Shown: one piece after another, positions 55,201-62,095 of the stretch
Layout of the letters: each line of letters starts with the position of its first letter
Numbering within the stretch: the first letter of the stretch is position 1
Assembly (NCBI RefSeq): GCF_013201075.1
Contig: NZ_CP053708.1
Span: forward strand, 3,291,501-3,355,500
DNA length: 64,000 bases
DNA from: Lichenicola cladoniae
GTDB lineage: Bacteria > Pseudomonadota > Alphaproteobacteria > Acetobacterales > Acetobacteraceae
Direction of reading: 5' to 3'
Translations under genes and position numbers: made by a program
Notes under the pieces: model-generated
What the model was told of the DNA's origin: nothing
The model's input: the letters and a program-made list of their open reading frames with translations, nothing else
Database searches by the model: none

Positions 55201-55460
55201 GAGCCTTGAAGGTCGAGACCGGCCGGTTGGCTGTCACATGGTCGATCAGCGACGAGCAGGCCGGAGGGCCCTACCTGGTGCTGGACTGGATCGAAACCGG
55301 CGTCACGATCCTGCCGGAAATTATCGAGCGGCGCGGCTACGGCCGGCAGCTGATCGAGCGGGCGCTGTCGTTCGCGCTTCGCGCCGATACAAGGTTCCTG
55401 TTCGGCGACGAAGGGGTTTCGTGCCGGATCGTCATGCCCCTGAAGGATCAACATGGCTGA
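52275..55460 (+). CDS. CheB-CheR-PAS-HWE hybrid sensor kinase
   Basis: A 1061-residue protein. Residues 27-215 are a CheB methylesterase domain: Ser in GASAGG (35), His in THLNP (62), Asp in SGGDGDGT (about 154). Residues 225-490 are a CheR methyltransferase domain with SAM motif VPGCSTGEEVFSLA. A PAS-like segment at about 535-640 comes next, then a coiled coil at 668-742 with SNEEL-type heptads, and a PAS domain at 748-865. The end is an HWE-type histidine kinase: ELQHRTRNLLAMVQAIAVQT holds the phospho-His, HELATNALKHGA the N box, and WIETG the WxE motif. Such proteins couple a chemotaxis-like methylation module to kinase output. It overlaps the next receiver gene by 8 bases. Confidence 0.92.
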   Translation: MTPDIIPGAGQPLFADDPGDGSSGPAFPIVGVGASAGGIEALEGLFRGIPERPGFAMVIVTHLNPQRGSVLHEIIARYTSLDVRVAVDGADIEIDSVHVLPADAILGIRNGRLSVTRQDNTHRERKPIDVFFSALAIDHNELAAGIVLSGGDGDGTIGIKAIKERGGLTLAQIADGTGPQHPSMPESAISTGMIDFAIPVEEMGAKLAHFARSVGNPGGVEPRSLHGEEALLEDARHEIYAVLRSEMGHDFAGYKIKTFARRVQRRMQIVQLDAIESYLERLRRDPQEVAALFRDLLINVTNFFRDGEAFEALAEQVIPKLFEGRSDDDTVRLWVPGCSTGEEVFSLAILVCEHLETLTVAPRVQLFATDIDEHALTIARAARYPAALLDNVSGERKAKFFVLDGSSYLLNKSVRDLCVFSPHSVIRDPPFSQIDLISCRNLLIYFGVEVQNQVLPTFHYALRPGGYLFLGTSENIGHYADMFGSVDKKQRIFRSRAGGSGAVRLPLAITTPRWVGRGGEIAARAGASGSMALRQAVEAQVLERFSPAHVVVNRDGDVVFYSARTGKYLEAAAGQPTRQILTMARKGLRLDLYAAFREAVETSRSIRRERLAVEGDDGRVQRVTLTVDPLRDRADTDPLFLILFEDEGPTQTWEDAFGGLGPLDDGAAIQLERELRDTRERLQSMIEEYETAIEELKSSNEELVSVNEEVQSSNEELEASKEELQSLNEELHTVNAQLTGKIDALDLANSDLQNLFDSADLATVFLDSKLVIRSFTPSVTRMFNILPGDRGRPITDLASRVHLPGFIDDLSSVLRDGKAIEHRVDQDGGTGNYLMRLSAYRDLYQSVEGVVVTFVDITTLARAETRQAVLIAELQHRTRNLLAMVQAIAVQTLGKGGSMESYMHRLSALGRVQSLISKATNEDVDLGDIVRLELQAHVADDDRITVTGPPVTLRLEQVQTFALALHELATNALKHGALKVETGRLAVTWSISDEQAGGPYLVLDWIETGVTILPEIIERRGYGRQLIERALSFALRADTRFLFGDEGVSCRIVMPLKDQHG

Positions 55461-55914
55461 AGCATCGATCGGCTCTTCAGGATGCCTGCAGAACCGCCGG
55501 GTGCTGGTGGTCGAGGATGACTTCCTGATCGGCGATGCCCTCTCTGAACTGCTCCAGGACGTCGGTGCCGACGTCATCGGGCCGATCGGCTGGGCCACCG
55601 AAGCCCTGGCGATGGCCAGCAGGCCCGGCCTGGTGATCGACATCGCATTGCTCGATGTCGACCTGCACGGCGAGCGATCGTACCCGATTGCCGACGCGTT
55701 GATCGGGCGGGCGATCCCGTTCATCTTCACCACCGGCTACCATTGCGACATCGTCGAGGCGCGATACCGGAGCTATCCGCGCTGCGAGAAACCGCTGAGC
55801 GGGCGGGCGCTGGTGGCGACCCTGGCCTCGATGCTCGACGGGCTGCCGACGGCCGCCCTGCTGCAGCCCCCTGCGCGTTTCGGAACAGTCCGACAGGAGA
55901 CGGGTGACTACTGA
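55453..55914 (+). CDS. Single-domain response regulator
   Basis: A 153-residue receiver protein. VVEDDFLIG gives the acidic pair, LLDVDLHG the phospho-acceptor Asp near residue 70, FTTGY the Thr and CEKPLSG the Lys. No DNA-binding domain follows, only a 30-residue tail. The start lies 8 bases inside the kinase gene, indicating translational coupling, so this is the best candidate partner of the HWE kinase. It resembles receivers downstream of HWE kinases in Rhizobiales and Rhodospirillales. Confidence 0.9.
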   Translation: MAEASIGSSGCLQNRRVLVVEDDFLIGDALSELLQDVGADVIGPIGWATEALAMASRPGLVIDIALLDVDLHGERSYPIADALIGRAIPFIFTTGYHCDIVEARYRSYPRCEKPLSGRALVATLASMLDGLPTAALLQPPARFGTVRQETGDY

Positions 55915-56327
55915 CTGATCAGGTTCCAGGCCTGGGCGCTGGCGGCCTGGCAGGCATTGCCGATGCCCTGGCTGCTGATCTGCTTGTCGAGATTGTCCAT
56001 CATGTCGTTGATCGGCTTCCGGTCGAAGCGGTCGCCCTGCAGCGCGCGGCACTGTGCCAGGATCTGCGCCGTCATCGGCCCGGGCTTCACCTGCCGCCCC
56101 TCCTCGCACAGCGCTTTCGATGCCTCGGCATAGCGGTGCAGCCGCGCGAAGCTGTCGCATCCGGCCTCGTTCATCGTCGGCTGAAGTGGGGGCTGGGACT
56201 GGGACTGGGACTGGGACTGGGACTGGGCGTGGCTGAGTCGGATGGGCGCAAGAGACCCGATCACGGCCAGCGTCATCAACACCGCCCTGGGCCCGATCCT
56301 CGCCGACGCACGATATCGCTCGATCAT
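55908..56327 (-). CDS. Small secreted protein with Ser-Gln repeats
   Basis: A 139-residue protein from ATG 56327, where AGGAGAA stands five bases upstream. The signal peptide (GPRAVLMTLAVIGSLAPI) ends near LSHAQSQS. The mature N-terminus is a run of Ser-Gln dipeptides from a 6-bp repeat. The rest (NEAGCDSFARLHRYAEASKALCEEGRQ ... LAQCRALQG ... GNACQAAS) has four cysteines spaced for two disulfides and looks helical. Convergent with the second receiver gene and overlapping its 3' end by 7 bases. Function unknown. Confidence 0.65.
   Translation of the reverse strand: MIERYRASARIGPRAVLMTLAVIGSLAPIRLSHAQSQSQSQSQSQPPLQPTMNEAGCDSFARLHRYAEASKALCEEGRQVKPGPMTAQILAQCRALQGDRFDRKPINDMMDNLDKQISSQGIGNACQAASAQAWNLISQ
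56193..56226. repeat. 6-bp tandem repeat encoding Ser-Gln
   Basis: About five and a half copies of CTGGGA encode alternating Ser and Gln on the minus strand just after a signal peptide. The unit is a multiple of three, so slippage changes length, not frame. Confidence 0.85.
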
Positions 56328-56421
56328 CTGGTTCTCCTGCGGCAGGCCGCGGCCGATTGCCTCGGTTGGTCGCCGGCGGCACAATAGGTCAGCTTCCGCC
56401 GCGGATCATCAAGGAGCCGAC

Positions 56422-56853
56422 ATCATCGCCCTGATCCCGGTTACCGCGCGGATCGCCCTGAACGAGGACGAGCTGCATGAAACGTTCATGCGGTCCTCCG
56501 GCGCCGGCGGCCAGAACATCCAGAAGGTCGAGACCGCGGTCCAGCTTCGCTTCGATGCACGGCGGTCGCAGAACCTGCCCGACCCGGTCCGGGCGCGGCT
56601 CGAACAGCTCGCCGGGCAGCGACTGACCAACGATGGTGTTATCGTCATCACTGCGCAACGTCATCGCACGCGTGAACGTAACCGTGTAGACGCCCAGGAA
56701 CGTCTGTTCGCGTTGATACGCGAAGCTGCCCTGCCGCCTCCCCCGAAACGCAGGCCGACCAGACCGACACGAGGCTCCAAGGAACGCCGCCTGGAAGGCA
56801 AGTCGCAGCGATCGGACACCAAGCGCATGCGCGGCCGGCCCGACGGCGACTGA
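56422..56853 (+). CDS. arfB: Alternative ribosome-rescue factor ArfB (ICT1/YaeJ type)
   Basis: A peptidyl-tRNA hydrolase of about 143 residues that frees stalled ribosomes. The catalytic GGQ is in SSGAGGQNIQKVETAVQLRFD, and the basic C-terminal tail (KRRPTRPTRGSKERRLEGKS) is the mRNA-channel anchor typical of ArfB. The family normally begins near the IPVTARIAL segment. No ATG, GTG or TTG lies in frame near it, however. GGAG at 56413 is five bases from ATC codons at 56422 and 56425, and a CTG at 56431 gives the classical M-I-P-V-T start. An ATG at 56242 lies inside the opposite gene. The start is therefore uncertain. Confidence 0.85.
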   Translation: MIALIPVTARIALNEDELHETFMRSSGAGGQNIQKVETAVQLRFDARRSQNLPDPVRARLEQLAGQRLTNDGVIVITAQRHRTRERNRVDAQERLFALIREAALPPPPKRRPTRPTRGSKERRLEGKSQRSDTKRMRGRPDGD

Positions 56854-56895
56854 ACCAGGGCCCGATCACTCCTCTCTCAACCAAGGATCGACACC

Positions 56896-57732
56896 TTGTC
56901 CGATTACGTCAAACCCGCCCAGATCGTGGGCAGCATGATCGAGTCCGGCGTCATCAAGGCCCGGCTGCCGGCGGCCGACCTGCTGGTCCGCGCCATCCTC
57001 GCCGGCGCCTACCTGGCGTTCGTAACCTCGATGGCCTTCCTGGTCGCGGCACAGACCGGCCAGTTCATCGTCGGCGCCCTGCTGTTCCCGGCCGGGTTCG
57101 CACTCATCGTGGTGCTCGGCATGGAACTGCTGACCGGCAATCTCGGCGTGTTGCCGACCGCCCTGTTCGCGGGCCGCATCGGCTGGGGTGCCATGCTCCG
57201 CAACTGGGGCCTGGTGTTTCTCGGCAACCTGCTCGGCAGCCTGCTGTACGCGGTGCTGTTCTGGATCGCCGCGACCGATGCCGGCAACACCACCGGCGGG
57301 GCGATCGGCGACAAGCTGCGTGCCCTCGCGGTCACCAAGACCACCGCCTACGAGGCGTTCGGCATGGCCGGGATGCTCACCGTGTTCGTCAAGGCGATCC
57401 TGTGCAACTGGATGGTCAGCCTCGGCTCGGTGATGGGCCTCGCCTCGACCTCGACGTTCGGAAAGATCCTCGGCGCGTGGCTGCCGATCTTCATCTTCGT
57501 GAGCCAGGGCTTCGAACATAGCGTGGTCAACATGTTCGCCATTCCGGTCGGCATGATGTTCGGTGCGCATGTGACGATGGTGGACTGGTGGGTTTGGAAC
57601 GAGATCCCGGTGACGATCGGCAACGCCGTCGGCGCCTTCGTCATGACCGGCGGGGCGCTCTATTTCACCTACGGACGCGGCATCGTCGCCTCGTCGCAGG
57701 ATACGACCCAGGCCTCCGGCATGCGCGGCTGA
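56896..57732 (+). CDS. Formate/nitrite transporter (FNT) family channel
   Basis: A 278-residue, six-helix membrane channel from TTG 56896, with AAGGAT upstream. The pattern of the family is present: the early motif IESGVIKARLPAADLLVRAILAGAYLAF, GMELLTGNL near residue 78, a pore half-helix with CNWMVSLGSVMG near residue 175, and FEHSVVNMFAIPVGM near residue 205 with conserved His. FNT pentamers carry formate, nitrite, hydrosulfide or lactate; the substrate here is not set by context. Confidence 0.9.
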   Translation: MSDYVKPAQIVGSMIESGVIKARLPAADLLVRAILAGAYLAFVTSMAFLVAAQTGQFIVGALLFPAGFALIVVLGMELLTGNLGVLPTALFAGRIGWGAMLRNWGLVFLGNLLGSLLYAVLFWIAATDAGNTTGGAIGDKLRALAVTKTTAYEAFGMAGMLTVFVKAILCNWMVSLGSVMGLASTSTFGKILGAWLPIFIFVSQGFEHSVVNMFAIPVGMMFGAHVTMVDWWVWNEIPVTIGNAVGAFVMTGGALYFTYGRGIVASSQDTTQASGMRG

Positions 57733-57739
57733 TGCGTCC

Positions 57740-57775
57740 CGTGCGACATGCGGGATCATTGCCGCATGCCGCACG
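57740..57775. terminator. Stem-loop after the FNT channel gene
   Basis: A 14-bp stem with one mismatch (CGTGCGACATGCGG with CCGCATGCCGCACG) and an 8-base loop lies 7 bases past the stop. The neighbouring asparaginase gene converges from the other side, so a bidirectional terminator is likely. Confidence 0.65.
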
Positions 57776-57939
57776 ACGCGGCGCTACAGCCAGGATGCGT
57801 TCGCCCAGCTAGCCGAAGATGCCGACACGCGTGGCATCCCGGAACAGCCCGGAAGTCGAGCAGATGATTCCCCTATGCGTCGTCTGGGCAATCGGCAACG
57901 GTCACACCCCGTCATCGACACCCAGGGGTTGAGATCGGC

Positions 57940-58956
57940 CTACGTTCGTTTGCCATGAACGAAACCGGACGTCGGACGCAATGCGCCGACCTCGATGCCG
58001 TTCCAGTTGCGCAGGACCGGACGCATGCAGGCATCCAGCACTGCATGCTGCGCCGGCGTCGCATCGACATGCCGCGCGACCAGCGCCGCGATCGCGACCT
58101 CGGCGGCGCGGGCTGCACCGTCCGCGCATTTGACCGCGATCCCCAGGCCCTGCTCCGGCAGCGACACGACGTGGATGCCCTCCGCTCCCATCTTGCTGAA
58201 CACCGACAGGCCGAACGCCTGCATCAGTCGCGTATCGAAACGACCTTCGCCGGCGACCAGGACCGGGTTGGCCGCGACCGCCCGGCGCAGTCGGGTTGCT
58301 GCTTCGGCACGATCGGGATGCTGGCCCGTGCCGCTGCCGAAGCGTGCGAAGCCGAGCGCCAATGCCCGCAACGGGATTGCGTAGGTCGGGATCGAGCAGC
58401 CGTCGATCGCGCGGTTGTTCTCGTCCATGCGGGCGCCGGTCATATGCGCGGCCGCTTCCGTGACCTGGCGCATGACTGCATGCTCCGGACGCACGTAGCC
58501 CAACAGTGTATCGCCGTTGTCGCAGGCGAGGCAGACGAACCCGGCATGCTTGCCCGAGCAGTTGTTGTGCAGCGCGGACGGCTCCTGCCCGGCCTCGAAC
58601 AATGCCCGCTGCCCGGCCCGGCTGGTCGGCCAGTGGATGCCGCATTCGAGACAATCCGGGTCCTGGCCCGCCTTGCGCAGCATCGAGGCGGCGGTGCGTG
58701 CGTGGACGGGCTCGCCGACATGCGATGCGCAGGCCAGGGCCAGTTCGGCATCGGACAGGCCGAGACGATCCGCGGCACCGGTCTCCACCAGCGGCAGGGC
58801 GAGCAGGGCCTTGACGGCGGACCGCGTGAACACCGGCGCCTCGATATCGCCGGCCCGGAACAGGATCACGCCATCGGCATCCACCACGACGGCGCTGCCC
58901 ATGTGCGACGATTCCACGCGCCCGCCGCGGGTCACCTCAACCAGATGCGCGTCCAA
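57940..58956 (-). CDS. Asparaginase (Rhizobium etli AnsA/PF06089 type)
   Basis: A 338-residue asparaginase that converts L-asparagine to aspartate and ammonia. It belongs to the AnsA family, not the E. coli type. FTRSAVKALLALPLVETGAAD carries the catalytic Ser-x-x-Lys, ACASHVGEPVHA follows, and NNCSGKHAGFVCLACDN holds the conserved Cys and Lys of the substrate pocket. The start is a TTG with GGGAGG about 5 bases upstream, giving LDAHLVEVTRGGRVESSH; the frame continues open upstream without family resemblance. It is divergent from the ABM-fold gene. Confidence 0.88.
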   Translation of the reverse strand: MDAHLVEVTRGGRVESSHMGSAVVVDADGVILFRAGDIEAPVFTRSAVKALLALPLVETGAADRLGLSDAELALACASHVGEPVHARTAASMLRKAGQDPDCLECGIHWPTSRAGQRALFEAGQEPSALHNNCSGKHAGFVCLACDNGDTLLGYVRPEHAVMRQVTEAAAHMTGARMDENNRAIDGCSIPTYAIPLRALALGFARFGSGTGQHPDRAEAATRLRRAVAANPVLVAGEGRFDTRLMQAFGLSVFSKMGAEGIHVVSLPEQGLGIAVKCADGAARAAEVAIAALVARHVDATPAQHAVLDACMRPVLRNWNGIEVGALRPTSGFVHGKRT

Positions 58957-59049
58957 TGCTGCCTCCCTGCCGATTTGGCCGAATCGCTCGATGAAACCGC
59001 GTCGATGCTGCGGCTCTTTACAGCGGACACGACGTCGCGACAGGAGAAT

Positions 59050-59736
59050 ATGACCATGCCCAAGGCCTTGTTCGTGGAGATCGAAGCGAAGTCCGGCAGC
59101 GAGGCCGAGACCGTCGACTTCCTGAAAGCCGCCCTGGACACCGCCAGGAACGAGCCCGACACGCGCGACTGGTACGCGCTTCGATTCGACGACCGAAATT
59201 TTGCGATCTTCGACACCTTCGATGGCCAGCTCGGCCGGCTCAAGCATATGGCGGGCGAGATCGGGCGCAGCCTGGTGTTCAAGAGCTTCACCAGCCTCAA
59301 CGGCCTGCCGGACATGTCGTCGTCCGAGATCGTCGCCGCCAAGCTGGCGAACGGCACCACGCAGGCGAAGCTGGCGCTCTATGTCCCGATCGAGACCAGG
59401 CTCGGCCAGGGACGCGATTTCGGGGAGTTCCTCGTCGCTGCAAAAGCGCTGGCCGATGCGGAAGCCGGCACGCTCGCCTGGTACGCCCTGAGGATCGGGC
59501 CGAACAGCTTCGCGATCGTCGATTTCTTCGGCGACGAGGCAGCGCGGGATGCGCACCTGCAGGGAAAGATCGCCGCCGGCCTCGGAGAGCAGGTCGGCCG
59601 GTATCTCGATGCCATGCCCGAAATCCGCAAAGCCGAAGTGCTGGCCAGCAAGCAGTCGGGCTGGGAAAGCCTCGCGTCAGCCGAGAAGCAGATGCATCCC
59701 GAACAGCCTGTCCGGATCGGTCCAGAACGCGTCTGA
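59050..59736 (+). CDS. Tandem ABM-fold (antibiotic-biosynthesis-monooxygenase-like) protein
   Basis: A 228-residue protein with two similar halves, each a ferredoxin-like ABM repeat: KALFVEIEAKSGSEAETVDFL with DWYALRFDDRNFAIFDTF, then LALYVPIETRLGQGRDFGEFL with AWYALRIGPNSFAIVDFF. This fused-dimer pattern is common in small oxygenase-like or binding proteins. No catalytic residue can be assigned. ATG codons at 59050 and 59056 are both possible, with AGGAGA just upstream. Its 3' end overlaps the convergent egtD by 60 bases. Confidence 0.75.
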   Translation: MTMPKALFVEIEAKSGSEAETVDFLKAALDTARNEPDTRDWYALRFDDRNFAIFDTFDGQLGRLKHMAGEIGRSLVFKSFTSLNGLPDMSSSEIVAAKLANGTTQAKLALYVPIETRLGQGRDFGEFLVAAKALADAEAGTLAWYALRIGPNSFAIVDFFGDEAARDAHLQGKIAAGLGEQVGRYLDAMPEIRKAEVLASKQSGWESLASAEKQMHPEQPVRIGPERV

Positions 59737-60651
59737 GCGCCACCCGGCCCTGGCGGCCAGGCTGATGAAGCCTTCGCGGGTGTGCTTGTAGCTATCCTCG
59801 GTGTGGATGGTTTCGCCGGACGAGAAACGGATCGTGCGGCCCGCCAGCCGCACCGTCTGCGCCGTCAGGCTCTGCAGGTGCATCTCGATCCGCCCATCCT
59901 GCTCGTTCCAGATCGCGCGATGAGCAAATGCGTCCGGCTTGAAGTCGGCCTCTGCGACGCGGTTAACGTGGTTGAGGATGTTGCGATTGAACGCTGCGGT
60001 TACGCCCTGTGCATCGTCGTAGGCCGGGATCAGGCGCGCCGGATGCTTGCGCAGATCGGTGCCGATGACGAAGCAGGACCGTTGTTCGACCGAAAGGGTC
60101 TGCCGGGCCTGTTCGAGGAAGCGGACCACCATGTCCGGCCTGAAGTTGCCGATCGTCGAGCCGGGAAAGAAACCCATCGCCGGGAACGCCGCAACGCTAG
60201 CCGGCAGCACCAGGGGCTGCAGGAAGTCGGCAACGACGGGTGCCAGGGTCAGGCGGGGATGGCTTGCCTGCATGCGGACCGCAATCGCGGCCAGCGCGCC
60301 GGGTGCGATGTCGATCGGTACGTAAGCTTCAAAACGCGAGCCCTCCGCGTCAAGTAGCCGGACGCCCTTGCTCTCGTCGGATGCGCCGTATTCGACCAGG
60401 GTAGCGCCTCCGCTGGAGGATCGCGGCGCATGGGCCGCGATCTCGCCGGCATGCCGGTCGAGCAACGCCACTTCGGCGCGTGTCACGTAATACTCGGGAA
60501 GCTGGGTGATCCGGTTGAACAGGTCGCAACCGGCCTCGTCGTAGAAGAGCTTGGCGGGCAGGGTTTTCTGCCGGCTGCCGAGGCCGGAAAGGATCTCGTC
60601 CAGGACCGAGACACCCGGGCCGGGCAAAGGCTGTGTGATGTCGTCGAGCAT
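59677..60651 (-). CDS. egtD: L-histidine N(alpha)-methyltransferase EgtD
   Basis: A 324-residue SAM-dependent enzyme that trimethylates histidine to hercynine, the first step of ergothioneine synthesis. TLPAKLFYDEAGCDLFNRITQLPEYYVTRAE at the start, the SAM segment LVEYGASDESKGVRLL, VPIDIAP, MGFFPGSTIGNF and the C-terminal HTEDSYKHTREGF match the EgtD family, including the Tyr and Glu region contacting the substrate. The ATG opening LDDITQPLPG is used; the frame is open upstream but lies antisense or beyond the egtB stop. It follows egtB by 46 bases. Confidence 0.93.
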   Translation of the reverse strand: MLDDITQPLPGPGVSVLDEILSGLGSRQKTLPAKLFYDEAGCDLFNRITQLPEYYVTRAEVALLDRHAGEIAAHAPRSSSGGATLVEYGASDESKGVRLLDAEGSRFEAYVPIDIAPGALAAIAVRMQASHPRLTLAPVVADFLQPLVLPASVAAFPAMGFFPGSTIGNFRPDMVVRFLEQARQTLSVEQRSCFVIGTDLRKHPARLIPAYDDAQGVTAAFNRNILNHVNRVAEADFKPDAFAHRAIWNEQDGRIEMHLQSLTAQTVRLAGRTIRFSSGETIHTEDSYKHTREGFISLAARAGWRSDAFWTDPDRLFGMHLLLG

Positions 60652-60697
60652 GCAGGCGATTCCCTGTGTCAGGCCGCGGCAATCGGCGAATAATGGC

Positions 60698-61918
60698 CTA
60701 AAGGTCGCGTGCCAGACGCAGCCCGGTGACCTGCCATCTCTTCTCGGGCTGGAAGAAGTTGCGGTAGCTGGCGCGATGGTGCCCGGGCGGAGTGGCCGAG
60801 GAACTGCCACGCAGCACCATCTGGTTGATCATGAACTTGCCGTTGTATTCGCCGATCGCCCCTTCCTGTGCCCGGAACCGCGGATAGGCCAGGTAGGCGC
60901 TGTTGGTCCATTGCCAGACATGACCGAAGAACTCCGGCAACTCATCGGATGCCGCCTCAAGTTCGCACTCGGTGGGCAGCCTGGCATCGGCCCAGCGCGC
61001 AAAGGCGTCGGCCTCGTACCAGCTCACATGCCGGACCGGTTGCGACGGATCGACCGGCGCCAGCCCCGCCGGCGATACGGTCAGCCAGCCGCCCTCCCCG
61101 TCCGGGCGCCAATGCATCGGCGCATCCAGGGCATCGCGCTTTGCCTGTTCCCAGCCATCGGACATCCACAGCTTCGACGTCCGGTAGCCGCCGTCGTGCA
61201 TGAATTCGAGCCACTCCGAGTTCCGCACCAGCCGGTTGGCCAGCGCGTGCGGATGCAGCACCTGGTGATGACGCGGGAACTCGTTGTCGAAACCGAAGCC
61301 GTCGCCGGTATGGCCGATGCCCACCAGGCCACCGACACGCTCGAGGAAGCGGGTCGGACCGGCCGCGTTCGGCAACGGCTCCCAGCCCGGCAGCACCGCG
61401 AGACCCCCGTTGATCCAGGCCAATGGATTCTGTGCGAAGGCATGCAGCATGTCGGTGACTAGCAGTTCCTGGTGCTGCTGTTCGTGATGCAGCCCGAGCG
61501 TGACCAGTTCGTCCAGCCGGTCCGCAGTGTCGGGATCGGCGAGCAACGTCCGCATCGCATCGTCGACATGCGCACGGTAGCGGGCGACCTCGGATGCGTT
61601 CGGCCGGGTGACGAGGCCGCGGGTCGCGCGCGGATGCCGGGCCCCGACAGCTTCATAATACGAGTTGAACAGGAAGCTGAAGCTCGGGTCGTAGGGCACA
61701 TAGCCCGGTGATTGTGGGTTGAGCACGAACTGCTCGAAGAACCAGGTCGTGTGCGCGCGGTGCCATTTGGCAGGGCTCGTATCGGCCATCGACTGGATCA
61801 CCTGATCCTCCGGCGACAGAGCGGCGCTTAACGCTTCCGTATGGTCCCTGACCCTGGTGAACGCGTCGGCCAGCGCAGTGTTGCGACTGGTGTCGGTCGT
61901 CATGAAAGTCTGTGCCAT
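60698..61918 (-). CDS. egtB: Ergothioneine-biosynthesis sulfoxide synthase EgtB
   Basis: A 406-residue iron enzyme that joins hercynine to a cysteine donor with O2. The N-terminal DinB-like domain has SPAKWHRAHTTWFFEQFVL and GLHHEQQHQELLVTD, which supply the three iron-binding His (HxxxE-type). The C-terminal FGE-sulfatase domain has HPHALANRLVRNSEW, HVSWYEADAFARWADARLPTE, the HVWQWTNSAY region and RGSSSATPP. Starts at 61951, 61918 or 61903 are possible; 61918 opens AQTFMTTD. The usual EgtC amidohydrolase and EgtA ligase are not nearby, so the donor may be cysteine (inference). Confidence 0.94.
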   Translation of the reverse strand: MAQTFMTTDTSRNTALADAFTRVRDHTEALSAALSPEDQVIQSMADTSPAKWHRAHTTWFFEQFVLNPQSPGYVPYDPSFSFLFNSYYEAVGARHPRATRGLVTRPNASEVARYRAHVDDAMRTLLADPDTADRLDELVTLGLHHEQQHQELLVTDMLHAFAQNPLAWINGGLAVLPGWEPLPNAAGPTRFLERVGGLVGIGHTGDGFGFDNEFPRHHQVLHPHALANRLVRNSEWLEFMHDGGYRTSKLWMSDGWEQAKRDALDAPMHWRPDGEGGWLTVSPAGLAPVDPSQPVRHVSWYEADAFARWADARLPTECELEAASDELPEFFGHVWQWTNSAYLAYPRFRAQEGAIGEYNGKFMINQMVLRGSSSATPPGHHRASYRNFFQPEKRWQVTGLRLARDL

Positions 61919-62095
61919 TGGTCGCCCCGCCCCGCCCCGATGAGGTCCCAAGCCGGCTCTGCCCGACTGGTTCCCGCAGCGTGATACCGGTCCCGAACCG
62001 GCGCCCCGGGATTCCCGGAGGTATCGCGCTGCTCTAACAATGGGTCACCTTCCCCGGAACACAATGATCCGGCCCGTTAAGCTTGGACATCACCC

